Part shown: piece after piece, positions 10,772 to 21,616 of the stretch
Layout of the letters: the number at the start of each line of letters is the position of its first letter
Numbering within the stretch: position 1 is the first letter of the stretch
Source: Adiantum capillus-veneris
Lineage: Eukaryota > Streptophyta > Polypodiopsida > Polypodiales > Pteridaceae
Assembly (NCBI GenBank): GCA_014529385.2
Contig: CM043967.1
Location: 127,881,182-127,945,181 of the forward strand
Length of the DNA: 64,000 nucleotides
Reading direction: 5' to 3'
The notes under the pieces: generated by a model
What the model saw: the letters and a program-made list of their open reading frames with translations, nothing else
Databases searched by the model: none
What the model was told of the DNA's origin: nothing
Translations under genes and position numbers: made by a program

Positions 10772-11545
10772 TTGATGAATATGGTGCCCAAATTTAAGAG
10801 GCAGTGGAAGTCGTTAGTGAATCCTATTGAAAAAGAGCCGAAGCGTGGTCATGTCAGAGTGTTGTCTCTGGAGGAGTTACCCGACATCTGTCTTGTGGTG
10901 AACGCTTGGCACAAAGGTGTGGGCATGGGAGAGTCCTACATTGATGGAGGTGCACAAGTTTGTGTGATCACATAGTCATGTGTCGAGAGACTTGGCTTGA
11001 TCATGTCTGGAAGCTCTGGGTTCAAGATTCGACTAGCAAATCATGCCAAAGTTAAGTGTTTGGGACTAGTCAAAGGTTTGGAGATTGATGTTTTTAATGT
11101 GAAAATTATGGTGAACTTTTACGTTATGCCGGCAGGTTTAGGAGCTTTTCCTTTCATATTGGGACAACCTTGGTTAAGAGCTGTTGGTGCTGTACAAGAT
11201 TGGGGCAAGGGCACAATCACTGTGTATAGCAAAAAGGGAGAGAAGAGGATATTTGATATGATTACCAAACAACATCTGGCATTAGAAGAGATGTCTGAAG
11301 ATGATGAATCTGAAATCACCAGTGAGGGAAGTTCAAAGGATTCAGATAGTAGTGCTATTTCAAGTTCCAATGACGAGGGTGAAGTGTCCTTTTTGTTACT
11401 AAATGAAGAGGAGAAAGAAGATGGTGAAGTGCTGCAGATTTCAGATGATATAAATGCATCAAGCCGATTGGAGAAGCTTGAAGAGTTAATGCAGCCCAAG
11501 CAGGAGCTATCAGTGAGAAGAAAAGACTTGTTCAAAATTTGCTAA
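10772..11545 (+). pseudogene. A2 aspartic protease and acidic linker
   Basis: The active site is YIDGGAQVCVIT near 10940-10972, followed at once by a TAG (10973). The second part reads YVMPAGLGAFPFILGQPWLRAVG. After it comes an Asp/Glu/Ser-rich segment (11295-11430), matching in character those of A1 and A3. It is in the same frame as gag, so this family uses a gag-pro fusion; the next frame change is before reverse transcriptase. Confidence 0.8.
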
Positions 11546-11655
11546 GTACAGATTTTTGACAAAAAGAAAGGGCAGAATACCTGAAGATGCTGGACAAGTT
11601 TTTGTATCTTTTCATTACATCATATCAATAAATAAGGGGTTTTGTTGGGGACCCA

Positions 11656-12465
11656 GTGAAGATTGAGTTGATAGAAGGAGCAAAGCCAGTGAGACAGAAA
11701 CTAAGAAGAATGGGTAAGGGTCAAATGAATGCTTTAAAAGAAGAAGTGGATAAGATTTTGAATGCAGGATTTATTGTTCCAGTAGATAATGCTGAGTGGG
11801 TCAGCCTTGTAGTGGTCACTCCCAAGAAGGATGGGCATTGGGGAGTTTGTGTTGATTATAAGTCGTTAAATGTAGTGACCAAAAAGGATCCTTACCCGTT
11901 TCCTTTTATCGAACAACTCTTGGATACAATGGCTGGTTTTGAAAGGTATAGCGTCTATGATGGTTATTCAGGATACTTTCAGCTTATCCTTGCTCCTGAA
12001 GATCAGAAGAAGATTACCTTTATCACTCCATGGGGTTGTTTTTACTTTCTTTGCCTTCCCTTTGGGTTGACAAATGGGCCTGGGGATTTTGAGAGAAAGG
12101 TAGATTGGGTTCTTACCCCATTCCTTGGGAAGTTTGTCAAAGGGTTCATAGATGATTTCTGTGTGTACAGCTCACTCAAGGAGCATGTTCAAAAGCTTGA
12201 GATGACTTTTGCAAGGTATGATGAATGCGGGGTTCAGTTAAACCCTAAAAAATGTCATTTGGCACATCCAAATGATAGGTCAAGCTTCTTGTTTGAAAAT
12301 GGAATTGAAGCAGATCCAAGGAAAGAAGAAGCTTTTCTATTGCTGTCATCCCCAAAGGATAGAAGACAATTGGCTACTTTCATTCAGAAGGTCAATTATC
12401 TATCTCGTTTCATACCTTTGGCATCAGAGCTGTTGTATCCTTTGAGAGCAAGTGGTCAAAAATGA
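11656..12465 (+). pseudogene. A2 reverse transcriptase
   Basis: A 269-codon open frame contains the polymerase motifs in order: VRQKLRRMGKGQ, AGFIVPVDNAEWVS, VCVDYKSLN, YDGYSGYFQL, LPFGLTNGPGDF, the active site FIDDFCVYSS, and QLNPKKCHLAHP. Both catalytic Asp residues are present. It lies one frame away from both gag-pro and the downstream RNase H, so at least two compensating indels have occurred. It ends in the connection region (LSRFIPLASELLYPL). Confidence 0.85.
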
Positions 12466-13378
12466 TCCTTTGGAGTGGACATGTGACTGTGAGGATGTTT
12501 TTGACAAAGTTAAAGAAGTGTTGAGCACCTTACCTGCTATGCAGGCCCCTGATTGGGAGAAGAAGTTTTATGTTAACCCGTCAATTGGAGAAGATTCTTT
12601 TGGGGCTATGTTGTTGCAAAGAGGGAAAGAGTCTTAGTATATGAAGCCTGTTTATTATTCTAGCAGGGTGAAAACTCCTCATGAAAGAGAGTGCTCAGAG
12701 GTTGAATTGGTGATGATTAGCATGGTTTATGCATGTAGACAGTTTATACATTCTTTGTTGCAGAAACCGTTCACCTTTCTCACCAGTTTTTCATTGCTTC
12801 CTCAATTGTTCAATAACTGAAATATATCAAAGGCAGTGATGAAATGGGTTATTGAGTTGCAAGAATTCCAATTCACTTTTCTAGTGGAAGAGAGTACTCG
12901 GGCTACTTTGGAAGACTTACTCACTTATAAAGAGACTCCTGTCTTGGTTAGAGAGGAGGTGGTCCAAAGGAAAAAAGTAGAAACCCCTGCTATTTCAAAT
13001 GGTTCACTGCTACATTTTGATGTCTCTTATCTAAGAAGTCATGATGCTTCTTCTGGTGGGGGGGTTATTTATGATGCGCAGGGAAATCTTGTGAGGAAGC
13101 AAGGGTTAAAACTCAATGCAAAGAGTAATAATGAAGCGGAGTATATGGCTCTTGAAGGCGGGTTAAACATTTTTCTACAATTGAGAATCAAACGTTTGCA
13201 AATCAAAGGTGATGCGTTGTTAGTGGTAAAGTAGGTGTTGGGAGTATGGAAGAATAAGAATCCTAGACTGAAGAATTTATGCTTCAAAGTGAAATCGCTA
13301 CTCAAAAAGTTTGAGTCATGGAGCTTGCAGCATGTCTAAAGGACTCAAAATGAAGAAGCACATGAGGCCACGCAAGCA
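12452..13378 (+). pseudogene. A2 original RNase H remnant plus archaeal-type RNase H
   Basis: 12452-12800 encodes the first RNase H (NDPLEWTCDCEDVF, KPVYYSSRV) with stops and poor conservation of acids. From about 12900 a second domain follows: ESTRATLEDLLTY, HFDVSYLRS (first Asp kept, the following Gly is Val), NNEAEYMALEGGL (Glu) and KGDALLVVK (Asp). A dual RNase H is the mark of the Tat group. Stops at about 12635, 12820, 13232 and 13336 break it. Confidence 0.8.
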
Positions 13379-14686
13379 ATGATTACTTGTGTGTTTGTGT
13401 TGAAAGCGGATGCTCCTTTGTATCATGGAAGAGAGGTGTTGTCAAAAGAGGTGGATTTCTTATTGACCGGTCTCTTTCCTGAAGATTTGCCTTCATCTAA
13501 AAAGTATGCTTTTATGAGAAGAGCAAGGAAGTACAAAATGATTGGTGATATGCTTTACATGAAAGGAAGTGATCTGGTGTTGCGTCATGTGCCTTGGAAG
13601 GAGTAGATTTACAAAATTTTAGAAGAAAACCATGAAGGGTCTTGTGGAGGTCATTTTGTGATGAAGATTATGCTTCACAAGATCTTGCAAGAAGGCTATG
13701 TTTGGCCTAGTATTCAACGGGATGTCAATCACTGGTGTAAATCTTGCTTGTCTTGTCAAAAGATGGGAAAAAGGGTTCTTAAACCCGAGCTGCGGAAGAC
13801 AATCCTGGCTAATGAGGTGTTTGAAAAATGGGGCCTCGATGCTATTGGGCCATTACCCACTACAAGTAAGAGGAATGTGTATATTTTGACAGCGGTGGAT
13901 TATTTATCACGTTGGGCAGAGGCCAAGGTTGTCAAACAAATTACTAGCAAGGAGATGGGAAACTTTGTGTACGAGCACATATACTGCAAGTTCGGGGTGC
14001 CATTGGAGTTACTGCCTGACAGAGGGCTAGGGTTTAGAGGTGAAATGTTCGATTTATTATGCGAGAAGATTGGCATAGAGCATAAATACAGAAACCCTTA
14101 TTATCCGCAGTGCAATGGACTTAATGAGAGGTTTAATGGAGAATTGGTGAAGATTCTGACAAAAATGACTTTAACACATGCCAAAACTTGGGACTCATAG
14201 TTGCCTTGTGCGTTATGGGCATATAGAACGGCAATAAAAACTAGCACGGGATTCTCACCATATCACTTGATTTATGGCAAAGAAGCCTTGATACCTATTG
14301 AAGTGGAAATACTTGCACTCAAGTTATTATCATTGCAAGATGAAGAGCAACAAGATGCTTGGCAACAAAGGTTATTGGATTTACAATGTCTACAGCAGCT
14401 AGACAGGCTTCTGGCCTTGGATTACTATCAAGAAATATGTAAAAAGGCCCAGAAAAGAGCTAATGATGCATGAAAGATAAGGGAATTGAGAAAATAGATC
14501 TTGTTGGACCACACTTTCCAAAAGAAGTTTCAGATCAAGTGGGAGGGTCCTTTTACCGTTGTAAACAAGTTTGATAATGGGACATATCAGCTGGCTGATT
14601 TAGATGGTACACTACATAGCTACCGTGTTAATGGTTATAGAGTTAAGAAGTATTTAGCACGGTTGATGACTATTTGTGACAGATGA
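13379..14686 (+). pseudogene. A2 integrase
   Basis: The H2C2 zinc domain (NHEGSCGGHF and CLSCQK) is followed by the catalytic core: Asp in GLDAIGPLP, Asp in LLPDRGLGF, Glu in GLNERFNG. Then come LWAYRTA, YHLIYGKEALIP and a C-terminal domain with KWEGPFTVV and VNGYRVKKYLARL (14501-14686). The catalytic triad is conserved. Stops at about 13604, 14198 and 14471 interrupt the chain. No chromodomain is present. Confidence 0.85.
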
Positions 14687-14828
14687 GATGCTATCAATGG
14701 AAACAAAGAGTGTGAATGCGTCACAAAAGGTGGATGAGGTTTTTGGGGATGAGCTGCATCAATTGTTCACCCTGGGGACCTCTTCTTGTCATGAATGATC
14801 AAGCAGGCTAGGAGGGGTTGACAATTTA

Positions 14829-16072
14829 TGTCAGGCATTTTTTGGATGAGTACAAAAGCCATAAATGATGCCAAAAAAAACTTGCTGACCACCCTTATGT
14901 ATATATATCTACATAGTGCTTCCAGCTTTGAAAGTGTCCGTGTAAGAAACCCTGTACAAAGGCTTGGTTTTGGTCAAGCTGTTGGTTGATTTTTGGGTTG
15001 GTCGAGCTTTCAAAAAATAATTTTTAATGAGCATTCCTAGCCGTGCTTGATAGCTTGCAAATCGGACTCCGACATCATGAGTTACACGCACTCGAAGTGG
15101 ATGGTTTTTCACTTAAAAAGTGGCGGCGGATGCACGTGGGAAGACGGCAAGTGGGCCGACTTGATGGTTTTTTTTAGCAATGGTATGTTTAGAAATTTCT
15201 GGAGCTAGCCGGGGTAATAAGCTCCAAGCCATGCTTTACAGCGCTACATTTAGTGGTGGGGGTCACCCGCTACGCCTCCGAGAAAATGGCTCAAGTTGGG
15301 GGCAAAACAGAAATTTCAGGTTGGGACATGGGGAAGTTGGGGAAGATGAGAGGATGGTGCCATGTGGCAATGGAATAACCCCACATGGGGGCGAGAATGT
15401 GAAAATTGGAGAGTATAAGGGGGGAGTGGGTACCCCTAATGGTGTATCAAAGGAGTTAATGGAGCTTCTTGGCCTTGCTTGAGAGGGCTTGTGGGATTTG
15501 GGGAGAGGAGGGGGCACCCAATCTATGTTTCCATTGCTTGGACAAGCGCCTAGCCCTTTTTTTGGTCCCCGGACACTGTCCCCCCCAACTTGCCTTGGTC
15601 AAAAAGTGGCCGACAGCCCATTTTTTACCCAAAAAAGGCTCAAAATGGACCAATAAAAAGGTGCCTAAAGGGGGAAATGAAGTCGGCTAAGAAGGGATAG
15701 AAAACCCCTTGGGATAAGAACAAAAAAATACCCCTTTAATAGCTGTATTTTCCTACAATTTTTTTTTGCTTACAGAGACTGTTTTTTTGGAGCTTTTGAG
15801 AGACCTTCCATCTTCAAAAGCTTGTAACTTTCTCGTCGGTTATCAGAATCAAGCATATGGATGCTCTATGGAGATAGTCACGACACAAGCTTCATCTACA
15901 TGGTCTCGATTTCTAAAATTGTAGTCATGGTTTGAGTTAGAGCTGTTTCTCGCCCATCTTCACAGGTGTTCGACTTTGGTGTTTTCTACCGGCATACATG
16001 GTTTCTTTTTAACGGTCTGACTTGTGCAGAGCTATAGAGGCACTTATTTTCCTTGTCGTTTTCACACTAACA
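14829..16072 (+). repeat. A2 3' LTR
   Basis: It is a direct repeat of 7982-9225 and begins TGTCAGG. A purine stretch (AGGAGGGG) lies about 15 bases upstream and is the likely polypurine tract, slightly displaced from the LTR start. Right after the end comes ACGT, matching the left flank. Confidence 0.9.
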
Positions 16073-16133
16073 ACGTGCAAGGAGCCAAACGTTTTACTAA
16101 CTCAATCCCCAAAAACTTCAATGAATCTCATCT

Positions 16134-16376
16134 TTAGATAAGGACAAACACATGCACATCAAATGAGTTTTCATAATTTATCATCGGAATTACAATAGGC
16201 AAAGGGCATTCCAGTATCTCTCTTAATCTTCTTGGCCCAAACATAAAGACTATGTGCTGTTGGAAAAAAATATTCCTGGACACATGAAAATTTATTTGGA
16301 TTCTTTGTGTTAAATGAAAAGAAGTGAATTGAGGTCCATTTTGATCATCCATTAAAGCCAACCATGCAGCTCCCAA
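16134..16376 (-). CDS. A1 leader ORF, member of a small conserved protein family
   Basis: An 80-codon frame lies between the A1 primer site and gag. Its last 61 residues align without gaps to the leader ORF at 37568-37780 of A3 (37 of 61 identical by my count). Shared features are TQRIQIN against SQRIRIN, QQ-x-IVFMFG, RL-x-EIL, P-x-INY and SFDVHVF-x-L. Arg codons differ between copies (AGA against CGC) while Arg is kept, pointing to selection on protein. There is no signal peptide or membrane segment and the function is unknown. Some Ogre-type elements carry an unrelated-looking ORF in the same place, so this may be an accessory retrotransposon protein. Confidence 0.55.
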   Translation of the reverse strand: MGAAWLALMDDQNGPQFTSFHLTQRIQINFHVSRNIFFQQHIVFMFGPRRLREILECPLPIVIPMINYENSFDVHVFVLI

Positions 16377-16379
16377 GAA

Positions 16380-17042
16380 GGCACACTTGACTTATCCTCT
16401 GATTTTGCTAGAATTTCAGCAGCATAACAGCATAAATGGCTCAGAAGACCAAAAAACCAGCCATCATAACTTTGAAAAATTTTGACAGAGTTTCCCAGAA
16501 GTAGAGCAGTGAGAACCCAAAATATAGACTATATATGTATGCATAAACTGCCAACAATAGAACATGAGCATCAACTAGGAATCACTAGTACATAGCCTAT
16601 GGCGAGGTCACGAAAAGGGTGCTCCAGCCACCTATATCACCGAAAGGATCTCACATTTGAGAATCCCCCAGCTCAATAAAACCTCATGCTATCGACCCTC
16701 TCACGAAAGCTTATGCAAATCTCTTATAGTCAAGTCTCAAAAATGACTATCTTGCAAACCAAGTCTCAGAAATGTCTAGGACTGCCAAATAAAACCAAGT
16801 ATGGCTCCACAAAGGCGTATAATAGCAGTTTCCACAAGTAACGTACAATACCAAACAATGCGCTCAAACAGGCGGCAAATGATGCATACCCACGTCAACT
16901 ACAAGTGACTCCCACTTGCCAGTGTGTCACTCTTCTCCAACTACCTATACCTGTGTGAATCACATGTACCTATACCTGTAACCTCTAACCTATAATCTGC
17001 AATCTGCAACCTGTAATCCCGAAGCTGAAGGTACTCGAAGAA
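16380..17042 (-). other. A1 leader region
   Basis: About 660 bases of AT-rich, apparently untranslated leader lie between the primer site and the leader ORF. Short imperfect repeats around CTATAATCTGCAATCTGCAACC occur near 16985-17015. I see no other feature. In A3 the equivalent gap is only about 30-50 bases. Confidence 0.4.
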
Positions 17043-17062
17043 GATCCTCCGTGGGGGCGCCA
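17043..17062 (-). promoter_or_regulatory. A1 primer-binding site
   Basis: The minus strand reads TGGCGCCCCCACGGAGGATC, six bases inside the LTR end at 17069. The spacing equals that of A2 and A3. The first seven bases and the last five agree with the primer site expected for plant tRNA-Asp as I remember it; the middle does not. Confidence 0.7.
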
Positions 17063-17068
17063 AAAGAA

Positions 17069-18488
17069 TGTGAGCGGGATGGAAACACACACAACACCTC
17101 TATAATGACCCGACACACACTCTTGGGATGATACACACACACACACACACTATGGGGTACAACTGGGCTTATACAACCCACCTGGCCGAGACATGGAACA
17201 CATCGATGGAGTGAGAGGAGAGAGACTACCCATTTGCCCACTCCACACAGAGAGACACACACACCCCCCCCCCAAAAAAAGTCAGCTCAGAAGAGGAGAA
17301 TTTTTGATGTTTAGATACAATTGAGCTTGGACCAACACCATTGGGGCAAATAGCTCACACAATATGGGTAAAATATACCAGATACAATCACAAATTGGAG
17401 CAGAAGCTTCACTCGTAGGAGAAACTTATAGAGCCAAAATAGTAGAAAAAAAGTGAGGAATTTGGAAATATGGACAGCACCATCACATCTAGAACAGCCC
17501 AAAACTCAAGTCTACAATGTCAAAGTGTTCAAATCCGACCTCGAATGAGCAGTTTATGGCCAAAACAGTCTCCAAAAATAGCAAAAACTCAGTTGCAATT
17601 GTTCCTCCTCTTCTCTCCATGCTTTTTTTGGTCTTCTCACAGTTTTTTCAGTTCCCATACTTATCTTTATTACTTGGGCACATTTTGCCTTTTAGTTCAC
17701 CTCAAACGGGCCAAAAGGTGGCCTTGCAGTGCATAGTTGTCACCCTACTGCATCCATCCGCACACTTGGCACTCAACTTTTTCCTATAATGCATCCCGCA
17801 ACCACGAGTAGTAGCCCCCAAATGCAATTCTCATGATAACCATTCTACATAATTATCACAAGAAAACACCCACATTGTGTCCAGACTTATCCACGTGCAA
17901 ATATTGACCCCATTCGACCTCCTGCCGCCACTAGATGCAGTCTTATGCACCTGCTTACCTCATGTCATCGGCCCGTGGATAGCTTCCTCAAGAAGTTTTA
18001 CACGCTTTGAACTCCTCATTATTATAGAAAACACACACTGGTACTGGTGATAATGAAAATCAATGCACTATGTACATACTGTCCTACCTATACACATGTG
18101 GTCCCCACATAACCACCTAGCTCTGGAAAATGGGCGATCCTTTATTTGATGCACCATGCATGGGTATGTACATATGCGCAATCCCTTGCTCCAAAAAACT
18201 TCTGACAGCGTGTCGCATGATAGGATTAGTAATGTGTGCGTATTGCAATTGTAGTGTGTGTGATTGGGTTGATTAGAGGTGAAGAGAAGTGGATATGGAG
18301 ATTTCCCTTCATTGCTGATTAGCTCCTCCATAGGCTGAGAAGCTCATCTCGTAGAGTTAACCATTTGTGTTGCCATGATTAGTTCACTAACCGTGTGAGT
18401 GTCTCCATGCCCTACCCGGGTAGCTCATCCCTCCGGATTGATAATTTTGTTGGTCATTGGAGCTATTGCAATGATGGGACCCCCAACA
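17069..18488 (-). repeat. A1 5' LTR (right end tentative)
   Basis: The left boundary TGTGAGCGGG is fixed by the primer site and its six-base spacer, and resembles TGAGAGCGGA of the A3 LTR. The right boundary is placed at CCCCCAACA because the minus strand then starts TGTTGGGGG, preceded by a polypurine-like AAAAGGGGGAC. CA dinucleotide runs lie near 17133-17150 and 17258-17268. No second copy in the window confirms the extent. Confidence 0.5.
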
Positions 18489-18843
18489 GTCCCCCTTTTG
18501 GTAGGTGTGGTAGAAGAACTCCCAATAGAGCGGACTGCATGCTTTGTTTTATGGAGCAAGTCCAGCTGAGACTATGGTGGTGGCAACAACTGGTCTATTA
18601 TCCCTAGAGTCTAATAGGCTATCCTTGTCAACACATGCCTCCATTCATGTACATTTTGTTTATGGAACTACCTTTTAGGTTGGCATCAACTAGAGTTTTT
18701 GGGATGTAATTTCCCAAATCACAAGGGATGACACTTTGCTCTACTAGTCCCATGGCCATGGACATGACCTCTTTCATAAAATCTAGTATCTAGCTTTACC
18801 CAAATGATTTTCTCATGTTAAACTGAACATTTAATATGGGAAG
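18489..18843. other. Junction stretch between A1 and the H family
   Basis: The left part, on the minus strand, starts with a polypurine-like tract at about 18489-18501. The right part (from about 18800) matches 51755-51806, the 3' untranslated region and polypurine tract of element H, on the plus strand. No coding frame is recognisable. It appears to be remnants of the 3' ends of two retroelements abutting. Confidence 0.4.
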
Positions 18844-19303
18844 GTAAAAGGCCCAACAAGAGATTGAACATAGATATGTGTTAGACCTAGCTCAGCACGA
18901 GGCCAAGATGAGAGATTGTTACATCTTGACAAGGGCTCAAAAGGAGATGGTCTATTGAAGAACAATGTGTAAATGATGGAGCTTAAAATACCTTAGGGAT
19001 AGATTCCTTAGAGACCTCCAAAGGTCAGTGTTAAAAGTCCTTAGACCTTAGGGTAAGCTAGGTCTATCCATGAGGTGCTTGTCGTGCTTGACATGACTAA
19101 GATTCTTGAGGTGCTTGTCGCTCTTAATGACTAAGGTGCTTGTCGTGCTTGATGACCAAGGAGCTTGAGGTTCTTGTCATGCTTGCTGACTAAGGTTCTT
19201 GAGGTGCTTCTCATGCTTAAAGAACAAGGTGCTTGTGGTGTGCAATTCAACCATGATCTCTACAAATGATGGGGCAAGCCCTAATGTTAGGGGCATGAGA
19301 GAG

Positions 19304-19336
<33 letters not shown>

Positions 19337-20360
19337 AAGGCAAGCCCTTTCCACAAGAGGCAATAAGGACACATGTAAAGCACTTACCCATGTTTCCCTT
19401 ATAGTGTGCCTAAAGCCTATTGGATGGCCTTTAAAGGGGTCCAATGAGAATTAAGATAAATTAACTAATTATCCAAGAATTTTTCAAGCCCTGTCTCTCA
19501 AAGGGGAAAGGAGGACACTTGTCCAAATGCTACCTCTATTGCTAGTTATTACTAAAGGTGATTGTCTAGGCTTGGCATGAGCCAATGAGAGGCAAGGTAG
19601 TGCAAAAGTAAATAGGGGTTGACCTAGGCAAGAGGAGGCTCCCTTTTTGCTCATTCTTGCCCACACACCCTCTCACACATTATCTCATTGTGTGAAGCAA
19701 GAACTTGATCTCCTTCTCCAAGATTGAGAAGTTGAGAACCTACACCAACACCTCTTGGTCATGGAATGCAAATGCAACCAAGAGTCATGCTTCAAAGAAA
19801 TGCTTGCCATCTTCTTGATCTCCATTACTATGCTATGCTATGCTATTCTCTAAGAGTAATGATAAGTGAGAAGACTATTTCTTTCCCATATTCTACTTCT
19901 TCTTCCTCTTCCCTTCCCTCACTCCTTGCTAGCTCTCTCCACCTTTCAAGGTGTTTGAGGTCTTAGGATTGAGGCCGAGGACAAGTTATTGATTTTGCAA
20001 GGTAGTTATAGGCATAATCCTGGTGCATGAAGCTTATCATCTTCATTTCACTAAGAAGGTCTCAAGGAACACAAAGCATGTATTGTACCAAGTCTCTCTT
20101 CATCGAAGAATCTATAATACAAAATCCTTTTGGAAGGGGGACCGGCTCCAAGTAAATCCAGTCCTTAGTTGTTGTCAATTTCTCTAATTCTCTCTCTCTT
20201 TAACAAGTATTTTTCATGCCAAGATAACTAGGTAATATGGCTATTTTGCTATCACCAATCAAGTACTCTTCCCCTATGCTCATGATGAGCTCTCTTAAAG
20301 AGATTCTCACTACAGTTATCCTAATTTCACTATTTTCAATGTTATTAGTCCAGTTCCATT
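18844..20360 (+). repeat. LTR-A of the H family
   Basis: The upstream flank matches the polypurine region before the H 3' LTR (51807). The downstream flank is an initiator tRNA-Met primer site at 20365. Its last 350 bases match LTR-B (21479-21832), and its middle resembles 51960-52690. The LTR contains a minisatellite (19072-19235) and a CA run (19304-19334). The copy has both a 3'-type upstream flank and a 5'-type downstream flank. Confidence 0.6.
19072..19235. repeat. Minisatellite of about 34 bp in LTR-A
   Basis: About five imperfect copies of a unit like GAGGTGCTTGTCGTGCTTGA then TGACTAAGGTTCT are present. Starts are spaced about 36, 25, 33 and 35 bases. No equivalent was seen in the partial H 3' LTR. 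Confidence 0.65.
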
Positions 20361-20364
20361 AAAG

Positions 20365-20376
20365 TGGTATCATAGC
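20365..20376 (+). promoter_or_regulatory. Primer-binding site after LTR-A
   Basis: TGGTATCATAGC is an initiator tRNA-Met-type primer site with one or two changes from TGGTATCAGAGC, placed just after LTR-A. Confidence 0.7.
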
Positions 20377-20657
20377 TATTAGTTTCTTTTTTCTTGCTTA
20401 AGAAGCTAAGAGAGGTAAAGACTTAATAATGGAGTCTTTCGGGGCTTGCCTTTGGCTTAAATTGAGCTAGTAGCAAGCTCAATAGGAACGAAAATCAGTT
20501 GAGCAATGTTAGACCCTCTTCACTACTCTTTGAAATCAACAATATCTAAATCATGGGTGTGGCTGCTTAAGAGCTAATTTCAAAAGTAAAGAAGAGTAGC
20601 AACTAAAGTTTTCAGTTTCCAAAGCACAAAGTATCATAGATATAAATTTAGTTAGCA

Positions 20658-21150
20658 TGTCTGACAATAATAAAGAGAGTAGAATGAATATTGACAACTT
20701 TGATTTTGCATATGAAAGTGCTACTAATTATTCCCCCATGGTTGTGAACTATCTTGTTACTAGGTTTCAGCAAGCGATGGGCAACCTTGCCTTGTAAGCC
20801 TAAGTTAACCAACAACTTCGCACTCATGAGATTCTCAAAACTCCCCAAGCGTAGAGAGATATTAGTAATCCTCTTGTAGAGACTTCCAAAAGAAGACTCT
20901 CTCCGGTTAGAGAAGAGAAAGAATCCTATAAACAGGAAATAAGTGAATCTCCAAAGTCCTCTCAAGATGTGGCTCCACAAATACAACGGTCTTGACAATC
21001 CCCAACTCCTCCCAAGAGGAAAAGATTGTCATATAGTCCTTCTCCTTGTCATTCTAAGAGGGAAGAGAGTAATTAAAAGAGTACCAGAGAAATTTTGGCA
21101 ACATCAACAACAACAAGAAGACCAAGGAGAAAGGTGTTTACAAATGTAAA
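20658..21150 (+). pseudogene. gag start of an H-family copy (stops present)
   Basis: It begins ATGTCTGACAATAATAAAGAGAG, which encodes MSDNNKESRMNIDNFDF and is clearly related to the H gag start at 22251 (MASNSKESEIHVDSFDF). It continues with VVNYLVTRFQQAMGN and a Ser/Pro/Lys/Arg-rich part. At least four in-frame stops are present. It ends without a retroviral core at about 21150, where unrelated sequence begins, so this is a truncated copy. Confidence 0.7.
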
Positions 21151-21478
21151 CTATTGTCAAGCCGAGGTGAACCGTCACCTTATGCATGGTGCATAGGCAG
21201 CAAGGGCCAGCAATGCCCAATACCTGCTAGCATGCTCCAAGGGGCAACCCACGAGCTGGCTACAAAGCAACAACAAAGAGACACATACACACTCTCCCTA
21301 TATTGGGTGCATGTGGGCTATTTTCCCCCTCCCATGGCCTGCACTGCATCTGCTGGCCCTCCAACATAGCTGCCTCAGAGAACTATTTTGCTACACCCCT
21401 AGTTTTGCAGGAATATTCTTTTTTAGACACACAAATAGAGAGAGTAGCTGTGTTTTAAAAGTGTTTTTCTTATTTCTT
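21151..21478. other. Unassigned stretch between H-family copies
   Basis: No convincing gene or repeat end is seen. It lies between the broken gag of the first H-family copy and the point (about 21479) where LTR-B similarity starts. Confidence 0.3.
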
Positions 21479-21580
21479 GAAGCCTCCATCTTCATTGCAC
21501 TAGCTAGTATTGAAGGAACACAAAGAATGTATTGTAAAATGTCTCTCTTCATGGGAGAAACCTATGATAGAAAGCCTTTT

Positions 21581-21616
<36 letters not shown>

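Larger units (their letters stand above)
7982..16072 (+). mobile_element. A2: complete but decayed Tat-like Ty3/gypsy element
   Basis: LTRs of equal length (1244 bases) bound the element and both start TGTCAGG and end CTAACA. ACGT occurs directly before the left LTR and directly after the right LTR, a likely 4-bp target duplication. Internal order on the plus strand is primer site, gag, protease, reverse transcriptase, RNase H, archaeal-type RNase H, integrase. It inserted into the A1 leader just upstream of gag, in opposite orientation. More than ten premature stops, mostly TAG, show that it is inactive. Confidence 0.9.
640..18488 (-). mobile_element. A1: decayed Tat-like Ty3/gypsy element
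   Basis: Read on the minus strand the order is LTR (17069-18488), primer site (17043-17062), leader with a small ORF (16134-16376), gag, protease, reverse transcriptase, archaeal-type RNase H, integrase. The gene order and the second RNase H place it in the plant OTA/Tat group. It is split by N1 (2041-4103) and A2 (7982-16072). The A2 flanks share ACGT, and the A1 gag start lies just left of A2 while its leader resumes just right of it. Many stops and frameshifts make it non-autonomous. The left LTR is not identified, so the left limit is approximate. Confidence 0.75.

Noticed and set aside
19177-19444. Frames with a Cys-Val repeat
   Set aside because: Produced by the GT/CA run at 19304-19334 in LTR-A.
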